From Streptomyces kaniharaensis (lineage in GTDB: Bacteria; Actinomycetota; Actinomycetes; Streptomycetales; Streptomycetaceae): a DNA stretch of 64,000 nt. A model generated the notes under the pieces. The model saw only the letters and a list, made by a program, of their open reading frames with translations. It made no database searches and was not told the DNA's origin. Position 1 is the first letter of the stretch. Every line of letters begins with the position of its first letter. A program made the position numbers and the translations under genes. The stretch is from the NCBI RefSeq assembly GCF_009569385.1, contig NZ_WBOF01000003.1:496001-560000 (forward strand). Direction: 5' to 3'. This document shows positions 38,585 through 51,500 of the stretch, piece after piece.

Positions 38585-41500
38585 TCAGTCCTCCTGGTCG
38601 GGGGTGGTGGGCTCGCCGGCGAGGTCGCCGGTGAAGTCGTCGGTGAGGTCTCCGGTGATCCCGGCGAGACGGGCGGCCACGATCGGCCCGATCTGGGCCA
38701 GTGAGCCCGGCTGGGTCATCCGGTCGTGGCGGGTGGTGATGTCGTGCGACTCGATCCGCCCGGCGACGTAGGGCTGCCAGATCCCGGCGCAGGCCGAGTC
38801 CTCGGTGCGGTCGATCGTGGAGTTGAACAGCAGCAGGTCGCCGTGGAACCGGTCCGGGACGTGGTCGACCGCCAGCCTGGCGTTGTTGATCATGATCTGG
38901 ACGACGGCCTCGATGCGCCGCTCGTCCAGGCCCGCCAGGGCGCTGCCGCGCCCGCGAAGGATCTCGGCGACCTCGGGGTAGGTCAGCAACCCGTCCCCCA
39001 GCTCCTCCGGGTCGCAGTCGAGGATGCCGACCAGGACGTCCCGTTCGCTGGGCACGGGCACCTGCTCGAACGTCACGTCCTTCACCGGGTAGGCGTCGAG
39101 GATCGCGAGCAGGTCGGTCCGCTCCCCGCGGGCCTGGAACTCGCAGGCGATCGCGTGGGCGATCAGGCCGCCGGCGGACCAGCCGAGCAGCCGGTAGGGA
39201 CCCTCGGGCTGGACCTTGCGGATCTGGTCGGCGTAGTCGGCCGCCATCTCCGTGTAGGAGGCCGGAAGCTCCTCGGGCCGGGCGAGGCCGCGCGCCTGGA
39301 TCGCGTACACCGGGTACTCGGGGCCGATGTGGTTCAGCAGCCCGGAGTAGGACCAGCTGATGCCGCCGCCGGGGTGGATGCAGAACACCGGCGGACGGGT
39401 GCCGGTCGACCGCAGCGGCAGCACCACGTCGAAGGCGTCCTCGGGGTTGTTCATCGCCAGGCGGCTCGTCAGACCTGCCACGGTGGGTGCTTCGAACAGG
39501 GTGCGCAGGCCGACCTGGACGCCCAGTGTCTCGCGGACGAGCGAGACCAGGCGGGCGGCGAGCAGCGAGTGGCCGCCGAGGTCGAAGAAGCTGTCGTCGA
39601 TGCGGACCTGGTCGCGGCCGAGGACCTCGGCGAACAGGGCGCACAGCAGCTGCTCCTGCGGGGTGCGGGGGCCCCGGCCGCTGCCCGCCGTGTCGTACTC
39701 GGGCGCCGGGAGGGCGGCTCGGTCCAGCTTCCCGTTGGCGGTCAGCGGCAGGCCGTCCAGGGTGACGAACGCCGTCGGCACCATGTACTCGGGCAGGTCG
39801 CGGCCGAGCCGCCGGGACAGTTCGTCCGGCTCGGGCGCGCCCTCGGCGGTGGGCACCAGGTAGGCGACCAGTCGCTGGTCCCCCGGCCGGTCCTCGCGGG
39901 CGACGACGGCCGCCTGCGCGACGCCCGGGCACGCGGCAAGGACGGCCTCGACCTCTGCGGGCTCGATCCGGAAGCCGCGCAGCTTGACCTGGTCGTCGGC
40001 CCGGCCGGCGAACTCCAGCGTGCCTTCGGAGCGCCACCGGGCGAGGTCGCCGGTGCGGTACATCCGGCCGCCGGGCGGCCCGTACGGGTCCGCCGTGAAC
40101 CGCTGGGCCGTCAGGCCGGGCCGGCCGAGGTAGCCGCGGGCCACGCCCGCACCGGCGAGGTACAGCTCTCCGGTCACGCCCGCGGGCACCGGCTGGAGTC
40201 CGGCGTCGAGCACGTACGCCCGCATGTTCGCCATCGGCCGGCCGATCGGCACGGTCGCGGCGGATTCGGGAAGGTCGTGGACCCGGTGGTGGGCGCCGAA
40301 GGTCGTGGTCTCGGTCGGGCCGTAGCCGTTGACGACCGTGAGCCCGGGGCAGGCCGCCAGCACCTGCGCGACGGCGGCCGGCGACACCACGTCGCCGCCG
40401 GTCCACACCTCGCGGACCCCGGCGAGCAGGCCGGGCCGTTCCTCGGCCACCAGCCGGAACAGGCCGGCCGTCAGCCACAGTCCGGTCACCCCGTGGTCGG
40501 CGACCGCTCCCGCGAGCAGGTCGAGGTCGAGCCGGCCGGGCGGGGCGACGACGACCCGACCGCCGCCGAGCAGCGGCACCCAGAGCTCGTACGTCGAGGC
40601 GTCGAAGGCCGTCGGCGAGTGCAGCAGCACCCGGTCGTGACCGCCCTCGCGCCAGCACGGGGCCAGCGCGAGCGCCGCGACGTCGCGGTGGGTGACGGCC
40701 ACGCCCTTCGGCCGGCCGGTCGAGCCGGAGGTGTACATCACGTACGCCAACTGCCGTGGGTCGCAGCCGACTTCCGGGTCGGACTCGTCGGTTTCGGCCT
40801 TGCTCAGGGCGGTCAGCACGTCCTCGGTGAGCACCAGCGCCGCGCCGGTCTCCCGGACGATCAGGTCGATCCGGGAGGACGGGAAACGCGGGTCGAGCGG
40901 GACGTAGGCGCCGCCCGCCTTGACGATCGCGAGGATCGCCACGACCAGCTCCGCCGAGCGCTCCACCAGCACCGCCACCGGGGTCTCCGGCCGGACGCCC
41001 TGGCCGATCAGGGCCCGTGCCAGGCGGTTGGCTCGCCGGTCCAGCTCCCGATAGGTCAGTTCGGCACCGTCGGCGACGACCGCCACCGCGTCCGGCGTGG
41101 CCCGTACCCGGCGGGCGAACAGCTCCGGCAGGCCGGCCTCCGGCAGTTCGGCGTCGGTCCGGTTGAACGCGACCAGGAGCTCGCGGCGCTCCTCGGCGGA
41201 CAGGATGTCCAGCCGGCCGATCGGCCGGTCAGGATCGGCGGCCGCCGCCCGCAGCAGCCGCACCCAGCGGGCGAACAGCAGCTCCACGGTGGCCGGGTCG
41301 AACAGGTCGGTGGCGTACTCCACCGCGCCGAGCACGCCCGCCGGGGTGGGGGCACCTCCCGGGCCGCCAGGCTCAGGGGGACCGTCCGCACCGTACTGCT
41401 CGGCCAGGCTGACGGTCAGGTCGACGCGCGCGGTGTCGGTCGGGGCCGCCAGGTGGGCGGTCTCCAGGCCCGGCAGGGTGAACTCGCCCACCGGGGCGTT

Positions 41501-42584
41501 CTGCAGGGCGAGCATGACCTGGAACAGCGGGTGGTGGGACAGCGACCGGGTCGGGTTGACCACCTCGACCAGATACTCGAACGGCACGTCCTGGTGGGCG
41601 TAGGCGGCCAGCGCCTTCTGCCGTACCCGGCCGAGCAGTTCGGCGAAAGCGGGGTCGCCGCCGGTGTCGGTGCGCAGCACGAGGGTGTTGACGAAGAACC
41701 CGACGAGATCGTCCAGCGCCTGGTCGGTCCGCCCGGCGATGGGGCTGCCGATCGGGATGTCGGTGCCGGCGCCGAGCCGGGTGAGGAGTGCGGCGAGACC
41801 GGCCTGGAGCACCATGAACATGCTGGCGCCGTGCGCGGTGGCCAGCTCCCGCAGGTCCCGGTGGAGGTCGGCGTCGAGCCGGACCTCGATCCGGCCGCCC
41901 CGTTGGGAGGCCTCGGCCGGGCGCGGCCGGTCGGCCGGCACCGGCACCTGGTCCGGCAGGCCGGACAACTCCCTTGTCCAGTAGTCGAGTTGCCGGGCGA
42001 AGAGGCTGCCCTGGTCGGCGCTGTCGCCGAGCAGGTCCCGCTGCCACAGGGTGTAGTCGGCGTACTGGACCGGCAACGCCGACCACTGCGGTTCCTCGCC
42101 CCGGCAACGGGCCGCGTAGGCGGCGGCGAGGTCCCGGGACAGCGGGCCCATGGACCAGCCGTCGCCGGCGATGTGGTGCACCACGATCAGCAGGACGTGG
42201 CGGTCCGGGGCGAGCGCGAACAGCTCCGCCCGGATCGGCGGTTCGGCGGCCAGGTCGAACCCGCGCCGGGCGCCCTCGGCCAGCCGCTCGGCCAGCCGGT
42301 CCTCGTCGAGCTCGGTCACCGGCAGGGCCGGGTGCGCCTCGGCCGCGCCCAGCACGAGCTGGTACGGCATTCCGTCCGCCTCGCGGAGTACCGTGCGCAG
42401 GCTCTCGTGCCGGGCGACGACGTCCGCGAGCGCGGCCCCCAGGGCCTGCCGGTCGAGCCGGCCGTCCAGCCGCAGCGCCAGCGGCATGTTGTAGGTGGCG
42501 CTCGGGCCGTCCATGCGGTGCAGGAACCACAGCCGGCGCTGGGCGAAGGACAGCGGGATCAGCTCGGGGCGCGGACGGGCCGTC
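38585..42584 (-). other. NRPS module 7: C, A (Val), T, thioesterase
   Basis: The core AFDASTYELWVPLLGGG, VTGLWLTAGLF, VWTGGDVV and NGYGPTETTTFGA reads D-A-Y-W-W-G-G-T-F-K, close to Val codes (DAFWIGGTFK). The thioesterase (38610-39400) has PPVFCIHPGGG and GWSAGG. The C domain has the Pro/Gly insert GPPEPGGPGGAPTPAG encoded at 41347-41383. Confidence 0.72.
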
Positions 42585-45500
42585 AGCGCGGGCCGCTCCG
42601 TTACGGAGCCGTCGAGGCGGGCGGCCAGCCCGGCCACGGTCGGGTGCTCGAACAGCGTCCGGACCTCCAGCTCGGCGCCGAAGGTCGCCCGGACCCGGGA
42701 GGCCAGGCGGGTCGCCAGCAGCGAGTGCCCGCCGAGGTCGAAGAAGCTGTCCTCGACACCGACCTGCGCCAGCCCGAGCACGTCGGCGAAGAGTTCGGCG
42801 AGCAGCTGCTCCTGCGGGGTGCGCGGCGCCCGCCCGGCCCCGGCCGTCCCGAGGTCGGGAGCGGGCAGGGCACGACGGTCGAGCTTCCCGCTGGCGGTCA
42901 GTGGCAGCGCGTCCAGGACGACGAAGGCCGACGGCACGAGGTAGTCGGGCAGGCGGTCACGGAGCCGGTCGCGCAGTTCGCCGATGAGGGCGCCGCTGCT
43001 GCGGGACCCGGTCGGGCGGTTGGTGAGCGAGGACAGGGCGGTGCCGGACGGCCGCAGCGGCCGGTAGGCCTCGACGGGGGCGTCCTGCGGTGCCGACGCT
43101 CCCGCGAAGAGCACGTCCAGCGCGTCGGGCGCCGTGGTCGACCAGGTGACGTCGACGCGGCGGCCGAGTTCGTCGCCGAGCGCCCGGAAGTCCTCCGGGT
43201 CGGGCAGGGCGCCGTCGTCGTCCAGGCCGTGCAGGCGGTCCACCAGTTCGGTGAGTGCGCCCTCTCCGGTCTGCACCGCACGGGCCAGCGCGGCCTCCCG
43301 CGCGACGCGGCGGTTCGGCACCCCGGTGAGGCGCACCGCGTCCGCACCGTGCCGCGCGAGCAGCTCACGCAGGTCCGCGAGCCCCGCGACCTGCCGGCCC
43401 CACTCCAGCCCGATCGGCTCGACCGCTGCCGCCGGCGCGGTCGGCCGCTTGTGCAGGGTGACGTCGTAGCGGTAGCGGGTCAGCTCGTTGTGGTGCCGGC
43501 CGCGCTTGACCTCCACGGCCACGGCGCCGATGTCCCGGCCGCGGTCGCGCACGGCGGTGAAGAAGTCCGGGTCGACGAGGAGTTCCTTCTCGACCAGGAG
43601 AGCCTGTTCAACCGCGCGGCGCACCGTGGACAGGTCGGCGCCGTCAGCGGCCCGGTGCAGCTGGACGGCGGTGGCCAGGGGGCGCAGCAGCCGCAGGTTG
43701 CGGACGTCGCCGACGAACAGCGCGCCGCCGGGGGCGAGCAGCCGCATCAGCCGGTCGACCACCTCCGCGAGGTAGTCGGCGGACGGGAAGTACTGGACCA
43801 CCGAGTTCAGCACGATGGTGTCGAACATCCCGGCGGGCAGCCCGTCGGTGTCGTGCGCCGGGCGGGTCCGCAGGACGACGCGCTCGGCCAGGTCGGCCTG
43901 CCCGGCCACCTGGGCGGCCAGCGCGTCGATCGCGGTGGCGGAGAAGTCGGTCGCCCAGTACGTCTCGCAGTGCGGTGCGATCCGCGAGAGGAGCAGGCCG
44001 GTTCCGACGCCGACCTCCAGGACCCGGCGGGGGCGCAGAGCCAGGATGCGCGCCACGGTGGCGTCCCGCCACTCCCGCATCTGCTCGACCGGGATCGGGC
44101 TCGCGTCGTAACTGCTGTTCCAGCCCACGAAGTTCTGGCCGAAGGCGGTCTCCCCCGGGGTGATGGGCAGGGCGTCGTAGATGTCCTGCCACTCGCCCAC
44201 GTGGTCCGCTTCGAGGCCGCTGTCGCGGGTCGCGTCCTGGCGGGGGACGACGTAGCCGATGAGGCGGTCGTCCTGGGCGAGGACGGCGGCCCGGGCGACG
44301 GCGGGGTGCTCGGCCAGAGCCGACTCGATCTCGCCGAGTTCGATCCGGAAACCGCGCACCTTCACCTGGTCGTCCGCACGACCGACGTACTCCAACTCTC
44401 CCCCAGCCTCCGGCCGGGGGGACCCCCAGGCACGCCAGCGGACGAGGTCACCGGTGCGGTACATCAGCGAGCCCGCCGGACCGAAGGGGCACGCCACAAA
44501 CCTCCCGGCCGTCAGACCCGGCCGGTTCAGGTACCCACGCGCCAGACCCGCACCCGCGACGTACAACTCGCCCGCCACACCCGGCGGCACCGGCTGCAAC
44601 CGCCCGTCCAGCACGAACACCCGCGCATTCGCGATCGGACGCCCGATCGGTGGAACACCCGACCCCGGCGACAACGGATCGCTCATCGTCGCGCACACCG
44701 TCGTCTCCGTCGGACCGTACGCGTTCACCATCCGCCGCCCGGGCGCCCACCGCGCCACCAACTCCGGCGCACACGCCTCACCCGCCACGACGAGCGTCGA
44801 CACCGTCACCTCGTCCTCGGGCAGGGCCGCGAGGACGGACGGGGGCACGGTCGCGTGGGTGATCGCGAGGCCCGGGTCGGTCAACGCGGCCACCGGCTCC
44901 GACGCGGGAGGCAGGACCAGCGCCGCGCCGGACAGCAGGGCGGTGAAGATCTCCGACACCGAGGCGTCGAAGCTCGGCGACGCGAACTGGAGCACCCGGC
45001 TGCCCGGATCGATCGCGAACCGCTCGATCTGCGCGGCGACCAGGCCGGCCACGCCGGCGTGACTGACCACGACGCCCTTGGGGCGGCCGGTCGAGCCCGA
45101 GGTGTAGATCACGTAGGCCGGGTGCCGAACGTCCAGCGCCACGACCGGATCGGTGTCCGGCCACGCGCCCTCGACCACCATCGCCGGGTCGTCGACCACC
45201 ACCGCCGGGCGCGCGTCCTCCAGCATGAACGCGATCCGAGCCTGCGGATACGACGGATCCACCGGCAGATACGCGGCACCGGCCTTCAGCACGCCCAGGA
45301 CGGCCACCACCGACCCAACCGACCGCGGCAACGTCACCGCCACGACCTGCTCCGGCCCCACACCCCGAGCGATCAACGCATGCGCGAACCGGTTCGCCCG
45401 AACGTTCAACTCCCGATACGTCAACTCCTCGCCCCCGGACACCAGAGCAACCGCATCCGGCGTCACCGCCACCTGCGCCGCGAACGCCTCCGGCACCGGG

Positions 45501-48500
45501 ACGGCCGAAACCTCACGCGAAGTCAGGTTGCTCTGCTCGAGCAGCCGGTGCCGCTCGCCTTCGTCGAGGATGTCGATCCGCCCGATGGGCCGCTGCGGGT
45601 CGGCGGTCACCGCCTCCAGCAGGAGCGTCCAGCGCCGGGCGAGGGCGGCGACCGTCGAGCGGTCGAACAGGTCGGTGGCGTACTCCACCGCGCCGACGAT
45701 CCCGGCCGGGCTTCCGCCCGGCCCGAACCGTTCGGCCAGGTTCACGCCGAGGTCGAACTTGGCGGTTCCGGTAGCCACCGCATAGGTCGAGACGTCCAGG
45801 CCGGGCAGCGCGAACCGGCCCATCGGCGCGTTCTGCACGGCCAGGACGGTCTGGAACAGCGGGTGGTGCGACAGCGACCGGGACGGGTTCAGCACCTCCA
45901 CCAGATGCTCGAACGGCACGTCCTGATGCGCGAACGCCGACAACGCCGTCTCCCGCACCCGCCCCAACAACTCGGCGAAACTCGGATCACCACTCGTGTC
46001 CGTCCGCAACACCAGCGTGTTGACGAAGAACCCGACCAGATCGTCCAGCGCCTCGTCCGTACGCCCCGCGATCGGACTCCCGATCGCAATGTCCTCTCCC
46101 GCCCCCAACCGCGTGTACAACGCCGCCAACGCCGCCTGCAACACCATGAACAGACTCGCCCCCGAACGCCGCGCCAACTCCACCAACGCCGCGTGCAGTT
46201 CGGGAGTCAGCTCAAGGCCGACGTGGTCGCCCCGCCAGCCCGCGACGGCCGGCCTCGGCCGGTCGGCGGGCAGCCGGAGCTGCTCGGGAAGGCCGGCCAG
46301 CTGCTGCTTCCAGTAGCCGATCTGTTCGGCGAACCGGCTCTCCGGATCGGCGGCGTCGCCGAGCAGGTCGCGCTGCCACAGGGTGTAGTCGGCGTACTGG
46401 ACCGGCAGGGCCGGCCGGTGCGGTACGCGGCCCTCGCACCTGGCGGCATAGGCCTCGGCCAGGTCTCGGGCCAGCGGGCCGGTGGACCAGCCGTCACCCG
46501 CGATGTGGTGCACGACCAGCAGCAGGACGTGCCGGTCCGGGGCGAGCGCGAACAGCTCCGCCCGCAGCGGTGGTTCCTCCGCCAGGTCGAACGGCTGCCG
46601 GGCCGCCTCGGCGAGCCGCTCCGCCAGGTCGTCCTCCCGCGCCTCGGTCACGCTCATCCCGGGCCGCGCCGCGTCCGCGTCGAGGACGCGCTGGCACGGC
46701 ACACCGTCGACCTCCGGGAACACGGTCCGCAGACTCTCGTGCCGGGCCACGACGTCGGCCAGCGCCTCCTCCAGCGCCGCTCCGTCGAGGGTTCCGGTCA
46801 GCCGGAGCGCCAGCGGAATGTGGTACGTCGCGGCGGCGCCGTCCATCCGGTGCAGGAACCAGAGCCGGCGCTGGGCGAAGGAGAGCGGCACCCGTTCCGG
46901 CCGCTCGCGCGCGGTCAGCACGGGCCGGGCCCGGTCGGCCCCGTCCAGCGCCGCCGCCAGCCCCGCCACGGTGGGCGCCTGGAAGAGCGCGCGCAGCCCC
47001 AGTTCCACGCCGAGCACCGAGCGCACCCGCGCGACCAGCCGGGTGGCGAGCAGGGAGTGCCCGCCCAGGTCGAAGAAGTCGTCCTCGGCCCCGACCTGCG
47101 GCAGGCCCAGCACCTCGGCGAACAGCCCGCAGAGGATCTGCTCCTGCGGCGTGCGCGCCACCCGCCCCGCCCCCGTGGCCGCCGACTCGGGTGCGGGCAG
47201 CGCAGCGCGGTCCAACTTCCCGTTCGGCGTCAGCGGCAACGCCTCCAGCACCACGAACACGGCCGGCACCAGGTAGTCCGGCAGGCGGGCCGCCAGGTAT
47301 CGGCGCAGTTCGGTCGGCCGGACGGTGGCGTCCTGGCGGGGGACGACGTAGCCGATGAGCCGGTCGTCCTGGGCGAGGACGGCGGCCCGGGCGACGGCGG
47401 GGTGCTCGGCCAGAGCCGACTCGATCTCGCCGAGCTCGATCCGGAAACCGCGCACCTTCACCTGGTCGTCCGCACGACCGACGTACTCCAACTCTCCCCC
47501 AGCCTCCGGCCGGGGGGACCCCCAGGCACGCCAGCGGACGAGGTCACCGGTGCGGTACATCAGCGAGCCCGCCGGACCGAACGGGCACGCCACAAACCTC
47601 CCCGCCGTCAGACCAGGCCGGTTCAGATAACCACGCGCCAGACCCGCACCCGCGACGTACAACTCCCCTGCCACACCCGGCGGCACCGGCTGCAACCGCC
47701 CGTCCAGCACGAACACCCGCGCATTCGCGATCGGACGCCCGATCGGCGGCACACCCGACCCCGGCGACAACGGATCACTCATCGTCGCGCACACCGTCGT
47801 CTCCGTCGGACCGTACGCGTTCACCATCCGCCGCCCCGGCGCCCACCGCGCCACCAACTCCGGCGCACACGCCTCACCCGCCACGACGAGCGTGGCGGCC
47901 GTGAGTTCGGCACCGTCCAATGCGGCCAGCGCCGAGGGCGGCAGCGTCACGTGGGTGACGCGGAGCCCGCGGTCCGTCAGGGCCTCCAGCGGCGCCTCGG
48001 ACGGAGCCAGCACCAGGGCGGCACCCGTCAGCAGGGCGCTGCAGAGGTCCCAGAACGCCGCGTCGAAGCTCGGCGAGGCGAACTGGAGCACCCGGCTGCC
48101 GGCCTCGACACCGAGCCGCTCGACCTGCGCCGCCACCATGCTCGGCACGCCGGCGTGGCTGACCACCACGCCCTTGGGGCGGCCGGTCGAACCCGACGTG
48201 TAGATCACGTAGGCCGGGTGCCGAACGTCCAGCGCCACGACCGGATCGGTGTCCGGCCACGCGCCCTCGACCACCGTCCCCGGATCGTCGACCACCACCG
48301 CCGGCCGCGCGTCCTCCAGCATGAACGCGATCCGCGCCTGCGGATACGACGGATCCACCGGCAGATACGCGGCACCGGCCTTCAGCACGCCCAGGACGGC
48401 CACCACCGACCCAACCGACCGCGGCAACGTCACCGCCACGACCTGCTCCGGCCCCACACCCCGAGCGATCAACGCATGCGCGAACCGGTTCGCCCGAACG

Positions 48501-51500
48501 TTCAACTCCCGATACGTCAACTCCTCGCCCCCGGAGACCAAAGCAACCGCATCCGGCGTCACCGCCACCTGCGCCGCGAACGCCTCCGGCACCGGGACGG
48601 CCGAAACCTCACGTGCGGTCAGGTTGCTCTGCTCGAGCAGCCGGCGCTCCTCCGCGTCCAGCACGTCGATCGTGCCGATCGGCCGGCCTGGGGCGGCGGC
48701 GACCGCGGCCAGCAGCCGGCTCCACCGGGCGAAGAGGGTCTCGACCGTCCGCCGGTCGAACAGGTCGGTGCTGTACTCGATCATGCCGCTCAGCCCGGCC
48801 GGCGCGCCGTCGGGCCCGCGCCGCTCCGCGAGACTGAAGGTCAGGTCCAGCCGCGAGGTACCGGTGGGCACGGTCACCCCGGAGACCTTGAGGCCGGGCA
48901 GGTCGAAGTCGCCGCCCGGTGCGTTCTGGACGACCAGCCCGGTCTGGAACAGCGGGTGGTGCGACAGCGACCGGGACGGGTTCAGCACCTCCACCAGATG
49001 CTCGAACGGCACGTCCTGATGCGCGAACGCCGACAACGCCGTCTCCCGCACCCGCCCCAACAACTCGGCGAAACTCGGATCACCACTCGTGTCCGTCCGC
49101 AACACCAGCGTGTTGACGAAGAACCCGACCAGATCATCCAGCGCCTCGTCCGTACGCCCCGCGATCGGACTCCCGATCGCAATGTCGTCCCCCGCACCCA
49201 ACCGCGAGTACAACGCCGCCAGCGCCGCCTGCAACACCATGAACAGACTCGCCCCCGAACGCCGCGCCAACTCCACCAGCGCCGCGTGCAGTTCGGCGTC
49301 GATCCGGACGTCCAGCAGGTCGCCGCCGTACGACATCGCGGCCGGACGCGGCCGGTCGACCGGCAGTGCCAGCTGGTCGGGCAGCCCGGCCAGCGCCTCG
49401 GTCCAGTAGGCGACCTGGCGGGCGAACGCGCTGTCCGCGTCGTGCTCGTCGCCGAGGATCTCGTGCTGCCACAGCGTGTAGTCCGCGTACGTCACCGGCA
49501 GCGGCGGCCAGTCGGGCGCCTCGCCGGCCCGCCGGGTGGCGTACGCGGTGGCGAGGTCCCGGGCCAGCGGCTCCAGGGACCAGCCGTCACCCGCGATGTG
49601 GTGCACCACCACCAGCAGCACGTGCTCGTCCGGCGCGAGCGCGAACAGCTCGGCGCGCAGCGGCACTTCCGACGTCAGGTCGAATCCGCGCACCGCCGCC
49701 TCGCGCAGCAGTGCCGGCACCTCCGCCTCACCGGCGGCGCGCACCGTCAGCGGGACGGCGGCCTCGGCGGCGTCCAGCACCCGCTGGCGCGGCACGCCGT
49801 CGGTGTGCGGGAAGACCGTGCGCAGGGTCTCGTGCCGGGCCACCACGTCCGCCAGCGCGGCGCGCAGCGCGGTCTCGTCGAGGTCGCCGGACAGCCGCAG
49901 GGCCAGCGGCATGTGATAGGTGGCGCTCGGTGCCCCGAACTGCTGCAGGAACCAGAGCCGGCGCTGGGCGAACGAGAGCGGCATCGGGTCGAGGCGGGGC
50001 CGGGGCACCAGGGCCTGTCGCGCGGCGCCGGCGTCGTGCAGCCCGGCCGCGAGCCCGGCGGGCGTCGGCGTCCGGAACAGGCTGCGGAGCTCCACCTCGA
50101 CACCGAGTGTCGCGCGGACCCGCGACACCAGCCGGGTGGCGAGCAGGGAGTGCCCACCCAGGTCGAAGAAGTCGTCGTCGGCCCCGACCTGCGGCAGGCC
50201 CAGCACCTCGGCGAACAGCTCACACAGGATCTGCTCCCGCGGCGTACGCGCAACCCGCCCCGCCCCCGTGGCCACCGGCTCCGGCACGGGCAGCGCAGCG
50301 CGATCCAACTTCCCGTTCGGCGTCAGCGGCAACGCCTCCAGCACCACGAAGGCGGCCGGCACCAGGTAGTCCGGCACCCGGTCGCGCAGGTACGCCGCCA
50401 ACTCCGGCGCGGTGGCCCCGTTCCGGGCCGAGGGCACCACGTACGCGACGATCCGGGTGTCGCCCGGCCGGTCCTCGCGGGCGAGCACGGCCACCTGGGC
50501 GACGCCCGGGTGCGCGGTCAGCTCCGCCTCGATCTCGCCGGGTTCGATCCGGAAGCCGCGGACCTTCACCTGGTGGTCCACCCGGCCCGCGAACTCCAGC
50601 TCCCAGTCCGCGCGCCAGCGGACCAGGTCGCCGGTGCGGTACATGAGCGAGCCCGGCAGGCCGAACGGGCAGGCCACGAACCGCCCGGCGGTGAGCCCCG
50701 GCCGGTTCAGGTAGCCACGCGCCAGCCCGGCGCCGGCCAGGTACAGCTCACCCGTCACGCCGGGAGCGACCGGTTGCAGCGCCGGATCCAGCACGTACAC
50801 CTGGCAGTTGGCGATCGGACGGCCGATCGGCACCGGCAGCGGGCAGTCGGCGGGGTCGGCCGGCAGCTGGTAGGCGGTGATGACGTGCGTCTCGGCGGGG
50901 CCGTAGTGGTTGTGCAGCACCCGGCCCGGCCGGCGGGTCTGGAAGCGGCGGACGGCTCCGCCCAGGCGCATCGCCTCGCCGGCCTGCGCGACCAACCGCA
51001 GGCTCGGCAGGTCGAGTCCGGCCTCCTCGGCGGCCTCCGCCAGCGCCTCGACCACCAGGTTGGGCGCGAACAGCTCCGCGACCCGGTGACGGTCCAGCCA
51101 GTGCGCGAACAGCTCGGCGCTGCGGCGCTGTTCGTCGGTCGGCACCACCAGGGTCTTGCCGAACAGCAGCGCGGAGAGCATCTCCTGCACCGAGACGTCG
51201 AAGCTGATCGCCGTGAACTGCGCGGTGCGCGTGCCCGGTTCGCCGCCGACGGCTCCGTGGTGCCAGCGCAGCAGGTTCAGCAGCCCGGCGGCGGGCATGA
51301 CGACGGCCTTCGGCCTGCCGGTGGAGCCGGAAGTGTAGATGACGTAGGCCGGGTGCTGCGGCGACAGTGCCGCCGTCCGGTCGGCGTCGGTGGGGTCGGT
51401 CTCCGGGTGGTCGCCCGGCGGGTCGACGGCCGCGAGGTCGTCGAGCACGACGGTCGGCCGCGCGTCCTCCAGCATGTACGCGATGCGGGCGGACGGGTAG

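Larger units (their letters stand above)
42585..46914 (-). other. NRPS module 6: C, A (Tyr) with inserted N-methyltransferase, T
   Basis: The core SFDASVSEIFTALLSG, ITHATVPPSVL, LVVAGEAC and NAYGPTETTVCA reads D-A-S-T-V-A-A-V-C-K, the Tyr code. A methyltransferase (42960-44216) interrupts the A domain between motifs A8 and A9. Its SAM-binding motif is RVLEVGVGTGLLLSRIAP, with WNSSYDASPIPVEQMREW before it. N-methyl-Tyr is predicted. Confidence 0.78.
46915..50009 (-). other. NRPS module 5: C, A (Phe), T
   Basis: The core SFDAAFWDLCSALLTG, VTHVTLPPSAL, LVVAGEAC and NAYGPTETTVCA reads D-A-W-T-V-A-A-V-C-K, matching Phe-type codes (DAWTIAAICK). The regions either side of the core are nearly identical in DNA to module 6. 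Confidence 0.72.
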
